Shown piece after piece: positions 1-7,895 of a stretch of 16,554 nt of DNA (the stretch's first letter is position 1; the number at the start of each line of letters is the position of its first letter). The position numbers and the translations under genes are program-made. Location: assembly GCA_007123335.1 (NCBI GenBank), contig SKLG01000245.1, forward strand, positions 1 through 16,554, written 5' to 3'. Origin of the DNA: Anaerolineae bacterium. GTDB lineage: Bacteria; Chloroflexota; Anaerolineae; UBA1429. The notes below the pieces were generated by a model, which searched no databases, was not told the origin of the DNA, and saw only the letters and a list, made by a program, of their open reading frames with translations.

Positions 1-1
1 G

Positions 2-3000
2 TCTGCGCGTCACGCGTCTGAGCGTCACGCGTCTGAGCGTCATGCGCAGGGGCCGACCGTACTCTCGCTGGAGCTGTTGGAGGCGGCACGCCCCTTTTTG
101 CTGGGTGCCTTGCAGCGCGACTGGCCCGGCCCGGTGCTTGTGGTGACCGGCAAGCCCGAGGATGCCCGTTACCTGGCTGACGAAGCGGGCATATGGTCGG
201 GCGAGCTCGACAGTGGCGCATCTGGCGAGTCCTCCATCCGCGTCTTTCAGGCGCCGGATACCATCTTTTACGATCGCAGCGCGTGGGATCGTGAGACGGC
301 GCATGCGCGCGTGAGTGTGTTGGCCCAACTGGTTGCTTTGCAAGCGGAGGACGCCCAGAGTGGGCGCGGCCTCTTGATCACCTCCTCGATCTGGGCGCTG
401 ATGGCCAAGAGCATCTCCCCCACAGCCTTTCGCCGGGCGAAGCGTGCGCTCCGGTCACCCCTTTCTGTGGGCGATATGCTCCCTCTCTACAGTCTGTTGG
501 AGAGCTTGGTGAGAGCGGGCTATGAGGCGGCGACGGTGGTCGAGCGCCCGGGCACCTTTGGGCATCGTGGCAGCCTTGTGGATATCTATCCTCCCCATCG
601 CAGCGAACCCGTGCGCATCGATTGGTTCGGCGACGAGATCGATTCCATACGCACCTTTGATCCCGGCACCCAGCGTTCCATGGAGCACCTGCACAGCGTG
701 GATCTGGTGCCGGCCAGTGAGGCGCTGCCCGAGTGGGGGCAGGCCGCGGCCGAGGCGTTGGAGCGTCTTGATCTGGCGGCCTGCAATAGTGCCACGCGAC
801 AACGGATGTTGGAGGAGCGCGCCAAGCTGGCCGAGGGCGCCTTTTTTGAGGGCATCGAATATTACATGCCCTACCTCTATCCCCGGCCATCGACCCTCCT
901 TGATGCGTTGCCCCCCAATGCGCTGCTCCTCGTCGATGACCTGGTCGCTTTGGAGACAGCGGCGTTGGGTATGGAGAATCAGGCGCTGCGGCTGCGCAGC
1001 GAGATGATCGAGGACGGCCAGTTGCCGCCCAACTTTGCCGTGCCCTATTTCACCTGGGGGGAACTCAAGACGCGGCTGGAGGCCAAGGGCGCCATCAGCA
1101 TGGGCTATGGGCTGGATCAGGCCCCAGGACCTTTTGCCGAGAGCTTTATCGCCGCGCCCAAGTATGGTGGACATCTGGATCAGGCTCTGGCCGATGTAGC
1201 CGAACTCCAGACCGATGGGCAGCGCGTGGTTATGGTGACGCGTCAGGCCGAGCGGCTGGCCGACCTGTTGCGTGATAAGCATATCTATGTAACGCCTAGT
1301 GATGATGTGACCGAGATGCCAGAGCCGGGCAGCGTGTCTTTGGTGGATGGCATTCTGGCCGAGGGCTGGGCTGCGCCAACGGACCAGATCGTACTCTTGA
1401 CCGACGCCGAGATCTTTGGTTGGCTGCGCATGCGTCGCCGACGCCCGCCCAAGCGCCGCCGGCTGGCTCCAGAGAGCGTCTTCTCGCAGCTCACGCCGGG
1501 CGATTACGTCGTGCACGTCGAATACGGCATTGGCCGCTATCACGGCATGACCCGCAAGCGGCTTGGCGAGCTGGAGCGCGATTATCTGGAGATCGAGTAC
1601 GCCGCCGGAGATCGGCTCTATGTGCCGATCCATCAGGCCGATCGCGTCAGCCGTTATCTCGGAGCTGCGGCCGATGGCACGGTGGAGCGTGAGCCGCACA
1701 TGCATCGCCTGGGGGGCACCGAGTGGATCGCGGTGCGCGCCCGTGCTGAAAAGGCGGTGCGCGACATTGCTCTGGACCTGCTGGAGCTATACGCCGCGCG
1801 CGAGGTGGCGCCAGGCCACGCTTTTGCCTCCGATACCGAGTGGCAGCGCGAACTTGAGGCCTCCTTCCCCTATCAAGAGACCGAGGACCAGCTTCAGGCT
1901 TTGGCCGAGATCAAGCGCGATATGGAGTCCGCCAAACCGATGGACCGCCTGATTTGCGGTGATGTGGGCTATGGCAAGACCGAGGTGGCCCTGCGAGCGG
2001 CATTCAAGGCGGTGATGGATGGCAAGCAGGTGGCGGTGCTGGTGCCCACCACGGTGTTGGCGCAGCAGCACTTTTACACCTTCCGCCGACGCCTGCGCGC
2101 CTTTCCGGTGGCCGTAGAGATGCTCTCCCGGTTTGTGCCGCCGCAGGAGCAGGACCGCATCCTCAGTGACCTGAGCGCTGGGCGGGTGGATATCGTCATC
2201 GGCACCCACCGATTGCTCTCCAACGACGTGACGTTTCGCGATCTGGGCCTGATCATCATCGATGAGGAGCAACGCTTTGGCGTGAGCCACAAGGAGCACC
2301 TCAAGCAGTTGCGCCGCGAGGTGGATGTGCTCACGCTGACGGCCACGCCCATTCCGCGCACCCTCTATATGGCCCTTGGCGGCATCCGCGACATGAGCGT
2401 CATCGATACGCCGCCCGAGGACCGGCTGGGCATCCGCACCTTTGTCAGCGAGTTTGACGAGAGCCTGGTGCGCAAGGCCATCCTCCGCGAGCTGGATCGC
2501 GGCGGCCAGGTTTATGTGGTGCACAATCGGGTCTATGATATTGAGGAGATGGCGGCGCGGCTGGCGCGCATCGTGCCCGAGGCGAGTATCGTCGTCGGTC
2601 ACGGCCAGATGGGCGAGGGAGAGCTGGCTCAGGTGATGCTGGGCTTTGCCCAGGGGGAATATGATGTGCTGCTGTGCACCACCATCATCGAGAGCGGCCT
2701 GGACATCCCCAACGTGAATACCATCATCATCGATCGCGCCGACACCTTTGGCCTGGCGCAGCTCTATCAGCTTCGTGGGCGCGTGGGCAGAGGGATCAAC
2801 CGCGCCAGGGCCTATCTCCTCTACAAGCCGCCGCTGAGCGATGTGGCGCGCAAGCGGCTGGAGACCATTCGCGAGGCGTCCGAGTTGGGTGCCGGGTTCC
2901 GCATCGCCATGCGCGATATGGAGATTCGCGGCGCCGGCGAGATCTTGGGGCCGGAACAGAGCGGACATATCGTCGCCGTCGGCTTTGACCTGTATATGCG

Positions 3001-3553
3001 TCTCTTGCAGCAGGCGGTGGACGAGCTGCGCGAGTCCAGTGGCGAGCCGATCAACGCCATCCGCCGCGCCCAGCACACCACAACCATGGCCGCGCTACAG
3101 GCTGAGCTTGGCCCAAGTGTCGATCTTCCGGTGAGCGCCTATATCCCCGAGACGTGGATCTCGGACGAGTCGCTGCGCCTGCGCCTGTATCGCCGCCTGG
3201 CGCGGGTGGAGCGTGAAGACGAGATCGACGGAATCATCCAGGAATTGAAGGATCGCTTTGGCGAGTTGCCGGACCCGGTGCAGGGCCTGCTCTATGTGTT
3301 GCGCGTGCGGGTGGTGGGCGCCGAGACAGGGGTCACCGCCATCAGTAACAATCCCAAGCAGATCGTCGTGGCGCTGCCGCTGCCACTGCATCCCGATGCG
3401 GCGGCGCAGATCGAGCGCCGACACCATAGGGTCACGGCGCGAGGCACCCGGATATGGCTATCTCTGACCGATAGCTGGCAGGCCCGATTGCTCGATGTGC
3501 TGCGCACCCTGGCGCAGACAGAGCTTGTGCCAGCCCAGGCGGTTGGCGATTGA
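2..3553 (+). CDS. mfd: Transcription-repair coupling factor Mfd (5' end outside window)
   Basis: Mfd is a cytoplasmic ATP-dependent DNA translocase that removes RNA polymerase stalled at lesions and recruits UvrA for nucleotide excision repair. Numbering from the TTG at 77, I see a UvrB-like N-terminal module (RPGTFGHRGSLVDIYPP, about 157-172), the RNA-polymerase-interacting domain (LTPGDYVVHVEYGIGRYHG, about 472-490), Walker A GDVGYGKT (628-635), the DEEQ box (729-732), TATPIPRT (755-762), QLRGRVGR (898-905) and the C-terminal TRCF/D7 domain from about 1017. The 1158 residues after the TTG are close to the roughly 1150 of E. coli Mfd. The frame stays open to the left edge, and Mfd proteins usually have extra residues before this point, so the true start is probably upstream and TTG 77 is only a fallback. 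The stop is TGA at 3551-3553. Family assignment is certain; only the start is unknown. Confidence 0.97.
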   Translation, partial: SARHASERHASERHAQGPTVLSLELLEAARPFLLGALQRDWPGPVLVVTGKPEDARYLADEAGIWSGELDSGASGESSIRVFQAPDTIFYDRSAWDRETAHARVSVLAQLVALQAEDAQSGRGLLITSSIWALMAKSISPTAFRRAKRALRSPLSVGDMLPLYSLLESLVRAGYEAATVVERPGTFGHRGSLVDIYPPHRSEPVRIDWFGDEIDSIRTFDPGTQRSMEHLHSVDLVPASEALPEWGQAAAEALERLDLAACNSATRQRMLEERAKLAEGAFFEGIEYYMPYLYPRPSTLLDALPPNALLLVDDLVALETAALGMENQALRLRSEMIEDGQLPPNFAVPYFTWGELKTRLEAKGAISMGYGLDQAPGPFAESFIAAPKYGGHLDQALADVAELQTDGQRVVMVTRQAERLADLLRDKHIYVTPSDDVTEMPEPGSVSLVDGILAEGWAAPTDQIVLLTDAEIFGWLRMRRRRPPKRRRLAPESVFSQLTPGDYVVHVEYGIGRYHGMTRKRLGELERDYLEIEYAAGDRLYVPIHQADRVSRYLGAAADGTVEREPHMHRLGGTEWIAVRARAEKAVRDIALDLLELYAAREVAPGHAFASDTEWQRELEASFPYQETEDQLQALAEIKRDMESAKPMDRLICGDVGYGKTEVALRAAFKAVMDGKQVAVLVPTTVLAQQHFYTFRRRLRAFPVAVEMLSRFVPPQEQDRILSDLSAGRVDIVIGTHRLLSNDVTFRDLGLIIIDEEQRFGVSHKEHLKQLRREVDVLTLTATPIPRTLYMALGGIRDMSVIDTPPEDRLGIRTFVSEFDESLVRKAILRELDRGGQVYVVHNRVYDIEEMAARLARIVPEASIVVGHGQMGEGELAQVMLGFAQGEYDVLLCTTIIESGLDIPNVNTIIIDRADTFGLAQLYQLRGRVGRGINRARAYLLYKPPLSDVARKRLETIREASELGAGFRIAMRDMEIRGAGEILGPEQSGHIVAVGFDLYMRLLQQAVDELRESSGEPINAIRRAQHTTTMAALQAELGPSVDLPVSAYIPETWISDESLRLRLYRRLARVEREDEIDGIIQELKDRFGELPDPVQGLLYVLRVRVVGAETGVTAISNNPKQIVVALPLPLHPDAAAQIERRHHRVTARGTRIWLSLTDSWQARLLDVLRTLAQTELVPAQAVGD
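8..48 (+). repeat. 15-bp in-frame tandem repeat at the mfd 5' end
   Basis: The unit CGTCACGCGTCTGAG occurs at 8-22 and 23-37 and again in part, with one T for C change, at 38-47. Bases 1-7 look like the end of a further, diverged copy. Since 15 is divisible by three, the array stays in the mfd frame and encodes Arg-His-Ala-Ser-Glu repeats before the conserved N-terminus. If translation starts downstream, it would instead be a leader repeat. The total copy number cannot be known because the array runs into the edge. Confidence 0.8.
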
Positions 3554-3584
3554 TATCAGGAAAATGTCAGAGACGGACCCTGTT

Positions 3585-3971
3585 TCAAGTAATATAACCG
3601 CATTCGGTGTATGATGAGCATGGATCGATGCCTTCACGATGATGAACAGATGCATGGACCCAAAAAGACAATATGCCCTTGCATCTGGTCTTTCGCCAAG
3701 TTAGACCTCCTACGTTCTCAAATGCGGCACGCACTTGGGGGCGAGGCTGTGTTATGCTATAATACTTGTAGTGCTGGATTGTCGCTTCGGCACGCAGTTG
3801 TTCGTCGAGGAAAAGCATAAACTTGGCGAACCATTCGTTGATGGATCACTTTGCGTGATACTCACCTTGCTGTAATCTCCTCTCATGCTCGTCCTTCTTG
3901 ACCAACCGCAGGCGCCAAATTGACGAACCGGGCATATACGCTTCTTCACTCCGCAGTTCAATTCTCTGCAT
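3585..3971 (-). pseudogene. Possible decayed coding frame between mfd and the lipoprotein gene
   Basis: This covers most of a 545-bp stretch (3554-4098) with no convincing intact gene. On the minus strand one frame reads from a Met codon at 3971 down to 3585 with a single internal stop at 3846-3848. On both sides of the stop the translation looks protein-like: a charged segment with RLRLVKKDEHERRLQQGEYH before it, and INEWFAKFMLFLDEQLRAEA after it. I do not recognise the family. It may be a relic with one nonsense change, or a chance open frame. The Met at 3971 is only a convenient boundary, because the frame is also open further upstream, into sequence antisense to the lipoprotein gene. No ribosome-binding site marks a start. 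Confidence 0.2.
3735..3763 (+). promoter_or_regulatory. Candidate extended -10 promoter
   Basis: TGCTATAAT (3755-3763) is a perfect -10 hexamer with a TGn extension. A weak -35, TTGGGG (3735-3740), lies 17 bp upstream. No convincing gene starts just downstream; the next start is at 4099. It could give a long leader for the lipoprotein gene, an untranslated RNA, or be a chance match in A/T-rich DNA. Confidence 0.35.
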
Positions 3972-4048
3972 TCCTATGCTGCAAGTGCCTGAAGAGTGGA
4001 AAATGGACGTGCTGACTGTTAAGAAGCGGGTATCTTTTATATTCATGC

Positions 4049-4057
4049 TGTTATACT
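4049..4057 (+). promoter_or_regulatory. Candidate extended -10 element for the lipoprotein gene
   Basis: TGTTATACT is a TGn-extended -10 (TATACT, 5 of 6 matches to TATAAT) about 40 bp before the start codon at 4099. No good -35 is seen at the usual distance, which extended -10 promoters can tolerate. Transcription would start near 4064. Confidence 0.4.
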
Positions 4058-4086
4058 TTCTATGACAGCTGATGATATCGAGTATT

Positions 4087-4093
4087 GGAGGGG
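4087..4093 (+). promoter_or_regulatory. Ribosome-binding site deciding the start at 4099
   Basis: GGAGGGG lies five bases before ATG 4099. An in-frame ATG at 4072 has no comparable site and would add nine residues before the signal peptide, so 4099 is the preferred start. Confidence 0.75.
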
Positions 4094-4098
4094 TGATT

Positions 4099-5115
4099 AT
4101 GGCGAAATTTCGACCAAGAATCCCCAGTGTTAATATCCACCTGGCTATTGCTATGTTCTTGCTTATAGCTATAGGTTTCTTTGGATTCAGTGGATGTGAC
4201 AATGGATCTACCATTGATCTAGAAGGAGCAACAAGAACAGCAGAACAGGAGCAGCAGCAAACGAGTCCGGATACTCCTGAGGCTACTCATACCCTCACGG
4301 CGACTGTTACCCCCTCACCGACAGAGATGTCAAGTCCGACGGCTACAGCCACGCTCACCTCTACGCCTACACTGACACCTACGCTTGTGCCTACATCTAC
4401 GCCCGCTCCCACCTCCACGCCTACTCCGACATTCACACCTGCCCCCACAGAGACCTTGACACCAGATCCAACCGTCAGCTACCTTCTGCCCGATCTCCAG
4501 GTCCTACCGCCCAGCGTTCTCTACATCGAGGTTGATTCTGCAACGGGCGTCAGAGAGCTTCGTTTCGATACCACAGTGATAAACATGGGCGAGGGGCCGT
4601 TGATCCTGCAAGGGGTTCCAGATGAGGAGGGCGACAGGACTCTGGTGGTGCAACACCTGGACAGAGAGGATGGGGGGCGCGATCAGGTAGAGGTGGGCCA
4701 TTTCGTCTATCATCCTGGCCATGAGCATTGGCATTTTGAATCTTTTAGCGAAATGCAGATGTATTCCTTGAGCGAGGACCAGTCTTTGGGCGAAATGCTG
4801 GCCACTAGTGAAAAGATTACGTCATGCGTCCTTGATATGAATCGCTTGCCATCACCACCGCCAAACAGCCCTTCAGATCCCTTCTTCTCCGAATGCGGAC
4901 AAGAGTTTCAGGGGCTATCTGTCGGCTGGGCGGATACCTACGCTGCTACATTGGATGGGCAGGAACTAGATATCACTGATATTCCTGATGGTCGTTATGC
5001 CTTGCAGCTATTGGTCAATCCTGACGAGTTGTTTATAGAATCAAACTATGACAATAACTCGGCTATTGTCCTCGTCGAGATCGATGGGACAACGGTCATC
5101 CGTATCTCTGATTGA
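4099..5115 (+). CDS. Lysyl-oxidase-like lipoprotein with Thr/Pro spacer
   Basis: A predicted 338-residue surface-anchored protein. The N-terminus has a basic start, a hydrophobic stretch (about 13-30) and a lipobox-like F-S-G-C with Cys33 as the probable lipidation site. Residues 55-125 are a low-complexity Thr/Pro/Ser spacer. From about 130 onward it resembles the lysyl oxidase catalytic domain, a copper enzyme that oxidises primary amines such as lysine side chains to aldehydes. FVYHPGHEHWHF reproduces the HxxHxHxH copper region (H205, H208, H210, H212). EKITSCVLD matches the region of the cofactor lysine (K239), and QGLSVGWADTY that of the cofactor tyrosine (Y281); ELDITDIPDGRYAL and NPDELFIESNYDNN follow as in animal LOX. 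The gene stands alone, ends at a palindromic terminator and is more A/T-rich than its neighbours, which may indicate transfer. The family call is strong; activity and substrate are inference. Confidence 0.88.
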   Translation: MAKFRPRIPSVNIHLAIAMFLLIAIGFFGFSGCDNGSTIDLEGATRTAEQEQQQTSPDTPEATHTLTATVTPSPTEMSSPTATATLTSTPTLTPTLVPTSTPAPTSTPTPTFTPAPTETLTPDPTVSYLLPDLQVLPPSVLYIEVDSATGVRELRFDTTVINMGEGPLILQGVPDEEGDRTLVVQHLDREDGGRDQVEVGHFVYHPGHEHWHFESFSEMQMYSLSEDQSLGEMLATSEKITSCVLDMNRLPSPPPNSPSDPFFSECGQEFQGLSVGWADTYAATLDGQELDITDIPDGRYALQLLVNPDELFIESNYDNNSAIVLVEIDGTTVIRISD

Positions 5116-5140
5116 GATTCCGGCATCGTATCGGGTTGGT

Positions 5141-5176
5141 ATCTCAAGGGTCCTGGCGCGCCAGGACCCTTGAGAT
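5141..5176. terminator. Perfect 36-bp palindrome, probable bidirectional terminator
   Basis: Arm ATCTCAAGGGTCCTGGCG (5141-5158) is followed directly by its exact reverse complement (5159-5176). It sits between the stop of the lipoprotein gene (5115) and the stop of convergent lon (5193), where it can form a strong hairpin in either transcript. Neither side has a U-tract, so it is not a textbook intrinsic terminator. An end-protecting hairpin or a protein-binding site are alternatives. Confidence 0.7.
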
Positions 5177-5192
5177 GGGGACATGTACGAAG

Positions 5193-7610
5193 CTATTGCA
5201 TAAAGCGGGCGATGATGGCCTCATCGCTGTCTGGCGAGAGAGCGATGGGTATTACCTGATCCATCGAGTCGACAAAGACAAAGTTGACTCGCTTGCGCAG
5301 TCGCGGTGGCACCTCAGAGAGATCGCGGCGATTGCGCTTGGGCAGCAGCATAGTGGTTAGCCCGGCGCGCTGCACGGCCAGCGCCTTTTCGCGCAGGCCG
5401 CCGATGGGCAACACCCGACCGCGCAGGGTGATCTCGCCGGTCATGGCCACATGGTGATGCACGGCGCGGCCGGTGAGCGCCGAGATCAAAGCCGTGGCGA
5501 TGGTCACGCCGGCCGATGGCCCATCCTTGGGCACGGCGCCCTCGGGCACGTGAATGTGAATGTCGATCTTGTCGAAATCGAGATCACCAAAGCCCAGCTC
5601 CTCGGCGCGAGAGCGGGCGTAGCTCAGCGCTGCCTGCGCCGACTCTTGCATGATCTCCCCAAGTTGTCCGGTGAGCGTCACTTGCCCCTTGCCGGGCAGG
5701 ATGCTCACCTCAATGGACAAGGTCTCGCCGCCAGCTTCGGTCCAGGCCAGGCCGGTGGCCAAACCCACTTGATCGGTCGTTTCCATCTCGTCGCTGGAGA
5801 AGCGCGGCACCCCCAGGTATTTGAACAACGATTGCTTGCCGATCTGTTTGGGGGCCGGCTTGCCTTCGGCGACGCGCCGTGCCACCTTGCGACAGATGTT
5901 GGCAACCTCGCGATCCAGATTCCGCACCCCTGCCTCGTTGGTATACTCGCGGATCAGCGTCAACAGCGCGCCCTCGGAAAAGCGCAGCGTCGTGAGCCCA
6001 TTCTGTTCGATCTGTCTCGGGATCAAGAAACGGCGGGCGATATGGAGCTTTTCATCCTCCATGTATCCTGGGAACTCGATCACCTCCATGCGGTCCAACA
6101 ACGCCGGCGGGATGGGATCGAGCAGGTTGGCGGTGGTGATGAACATGACCTTGGAGAGATCAAAGTCGACCTCCAGATAATGGTCGGAGAAGGCATGATT
6201 CTGCTCCGGGTCGAGAACCTCGAGCAACGCGGCCGCCGGATCGCCGCGAAAATCCATGCCCAGCTTGTCGATCTCGTCGAGCATGAACACCGGATTGCGC
6301 GTCCCGGCGCGGCGCATGGTCTGGATGATGCGCCCAGGCATGGCGCCGACGTAGGTGCGGCGATGGCCACGGATCTCGGCTTCGTCACGTACGCCGCCCA
6401 GGCTGACGCGCACAAAAGCGCGCCCCAGCGCCTCGGCGATAGAGCGGCCCAGCGAGGTCTTGCCGGTGCCCGGTGGTCCCACAAAGCAGAGGATTGGGTT
6501 CTTCATCTTGTCCGCCGCCAGGCTATGGACGGCGATGTGCTCCAGGACGCGTTCCTTGGCCTTGGGCAACCCATAGTGGGTCTCTTCCAGGATGCGCTCG
6601 GCTCTTTGGATATCCAGGTCATCATCCGACAAGATATTCCAGGGCAGGGCCAGCAGCCAGTCAAGATAAGTACGGATGACGCCCATCTCCGGGGCCGCTG
6701 CCGGGATGCTGTTGAGCCTCGCCAGCTCCTTCTCGGCCTGCTCTCGCACCGCATCTGGCAGGTCAGCCGCATCCAATTGGGCGCGTAGCTCGTTCAGCTC
6801 CTGCTGATGGGGGTCAGCCTCCCCCAGCTCACTCTGGATGACCCGCATCTGCTCGCGCAAAAAATATTCGCGCTGATTGTGATCTATTTCCTCCTGGATC
6901 TGAGACTGGATGCGGTTCTCCAACTCGAGTACGTCCAGTTCAGCGGCGAGCATGACGCTGACCTGCTGCAAGCGGCGGGTGCAGTCCTCAATCTCCAGCA
7001 GCTCCTGACGCTCCTGGACGCTGACGGTAAGCACCGAGGCAACCAGATCGGCGAGCAGCCCGGGTCCCTCGGCGTTCATCGCCGCCAGATAGGCATCCTC
7101 CGGGATGTTGCGACTGAGCTGGACGATCTTTTCAAAGAGGGCCAACACGGCTCGCATCAGCGCCTCGGTGGTCAGATCCATCTCACAGTGCTCGGCCAGC
7201 GGTACAGTCTCGGCGGCGATATAGGGTTGCGTCTGGGTGTAATGAATCACCTGCACCCGATGCTGCCCCTGCACCCAGATGCTGATGGTGCCGTCGGGCA
7301 TACGCAGCCGCCGCCCGATAATCACCTCGGTGCCGGTGGTATAAAGATCCTCGACGTCTGGATCCTGAATCTCGTCATCACGCTGGGCGACAACAATGAT
7401 GCGTTGATCACGCGCCATGGCGGCCTCGACGGCCAAAATGGAGCGTTCACGCCCCACCAAAAGAGGCGCCATCATGTGCGGGTAGACCACGGTATCGCGC
7501 AGTGGCACCACCGGCAGCTCGTCGTTATCGTACTCATCGCTGGGGGGCTCAAACCCCTCCGCCAGCCAATTGTCAAACTCGTCGATATCACCGAATAACT
7601 GGTTTGCCAT
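5193..7610 (-). CDS. lon: ATP-dependent protease Lon (LonA type)
   Basis: Cytoplasmic AAA+ serine protease that unfolds and degrades damaged and selected regulatory proteins. The 805 residues fit the usual LonA length (E. coli 784). Domain order: LON substrate-binding domain (about 33-225, PVVPLRDTVVYPHMMAPLLVGRE), a coiled-coil linker (about 215-290), AAA+ with Walker A GPPGTGKT (378-385) and Walker B DEIDK (445-449), then the protease domain. The Ser-Lys dyad is S699 in KDGPSAG and K742 in REKALA, with the same 43-residue gap as in E. coli (S679/K722). Translation starts at ATG 7608-7610, with a somewhat distant GGAGG twelve bases upstream. It is monocistronic, convergent with the lipoprotein gene and divergent from the gene at 7896. 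No CIRCE-like heat-shock operator was found upstream. Confidence 0.98.
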   Translation of the reverse strand: MANQLFGDIDEFDNWLAEGFEPPSDEYDNDELPVVPLRDTVVYPHMMAPLLVGRERSILAVEAAMARDQRIIVVAQRDDEIQDPDVEDLYTTGTEVIIGRRLRMPDGTISIWVQGQHRVQVIHYTQTQPYIAAETVPLAEHCEMDLTTEALMRAVLALFEKIVQLSRNIPEDAYLAAMNAEGPGLLADLVASVLTVSVQERQELLEIEDCTRRLQQVSVMLAAELDVLELENRIQSQIQEEIDHNQREYFLREQMRVIQSELGEADPHQQELNELRAQLDAADLPDAVREQAEKELARLNSIPAAAPEMGVIRTYLDWLLALPWNILSDDDLDIQRAERILEETHYGLPKAKERVLEHIAVHSLAADKMKNPILCFVGPPGTGKTSLGRSIAEALGRAFVRVSLGGVRDEAEIRGHRRTYVGAMPGRIIQTMRRAGTRNPVFMLDEIDKLGMDFRGDPAAALLEVLDPEQNHAFSDHYLEVDFDLSKVMFITTANLLDPIPPALLDRMEVIEFPGYMEDEKLHIARRFLIPRQIEQNGLTTLRFSEGALLTLIREYTNEAGVRNLDREVANICRKVARRVAEGKPAPKQIGKQSLFKYLGVPRFSSDEMETTDQVGLATGLAWTEAGGETLSIEVSILPGKGQVTLTGQLGEIMQESAQAALSYARSRAEELGFGDLDFDKIDIHIHVPEGAVPKDGPSAGVTIATALISALTGRAVHHHVAMTGEITLRGRVLPIGGLREKALAVQRAGLTTMLLPKRNRRDLSEVPPRLRKRVNFVFVDSMDQVIPIALSPDSDEAIIARFMQ

Positions 7611-7823
7611 TCAGCTCTCGCGCCTCCGTCTCGATTGCGCTGTATGGATAGCTACACTGTTCAGGACCACAGAAACCGAACGTAATCGGGTCCCAAAATA
7701 AGGGGGGATTCTATAAACATAATCACATTGTCTCTGTGAGTAGAGCACATGGTACACCATTCCGCCTGGGGCACAAAAAGAGAGCATGCGGCTATCTCCC
7801 GGCGGTATGGCTCCTTTTTCAGC

Positions 7824-7851
7824 TTGACAGGACGGCACACTCCGCTATAGT
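7824..7851 (+). promoter_or_regulatory. Sigma-70-type promoter for the SpeE-like operon
   Basis: A perfect -35 TTGACA (7824-7829) and a -10 TATAGT (7846-7851, 5 of 6) are separated by 16 bp. The predicted start is near 7858, giving a leader of about 38 nt before ATG 7896. This is the best promoter match in the window and probably also serves the gene at 9448. Confidence 0.7.
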
Positions 7852-7884
7852 CAAGTAACCTGATTGGGACACGGCGCTATTTGG

Positions 7885-7891
7885 TAGGAGG
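7885..7891 (+). promoter_or_regulatory. Ribosome-binding site deciding the start at 7896
   Basis: TAGGAGG lies four bases before ATG 7896. The alternative in-frame TTG at 7881 would place this site inside the coding sequence, so ATG 7896 is preferred. Confidence 0.75.
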
Positions 7892-7895
7892 CTTA

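Larger units (their letters stand above)
7611..7895. promoter_or_regulatory. Divergent intergenic region between lon and the SpeE-like gene
   Basis: This 285-bp stretch is more A/T-rich than the genes and holds no convincing small gene. The rightward promoter at 7824-7851 is clear. For lon, on the other strand, I found only weak hexamer pairs. A short inverted repeat, ATGGT-AC-ACCAT (7750-7761), lies about midway and could be an operator, but it is small enough to be chance. Confidence 0.5.

Noticed and set aside
455..3076. Long minus-strand open frames (416 and 429 codons) inside mfd
   Set aside because: They are antisense to a fully convincing mfd, with His/Gly/Ala-rich translations lacking any domain; a common effect of GC-rich codon use.
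3611..3820. 69-codon plus-strand open frame after mfd
   Set aside because: No ribosome-binding site and no protein-like pattern; it overlaps the candidate promoter at 3735-3763.
4320..4470. Repeated ACGCCTAC-like units, considered as a CRISPR or DNA repeat array
   Set aside because: They are codons of the Thr/Pro spacer of the lipoprotein, irregular in length and without unique spacers.
5451..7598. Plus-strand open frames of 445 and 263 codons across lon
   Set aside because: Mirror frames of lon, whose domains and catalytic residues are intact on the minus strand.
7611..7895. CIRCE or HAIR heat-shock operator upstream of lon
   Set aside because: No TTAGCACTC-N9-GAGTGCTAA or CTTGAGT-N7-ACTCAAG-like sequence was found on either strand.
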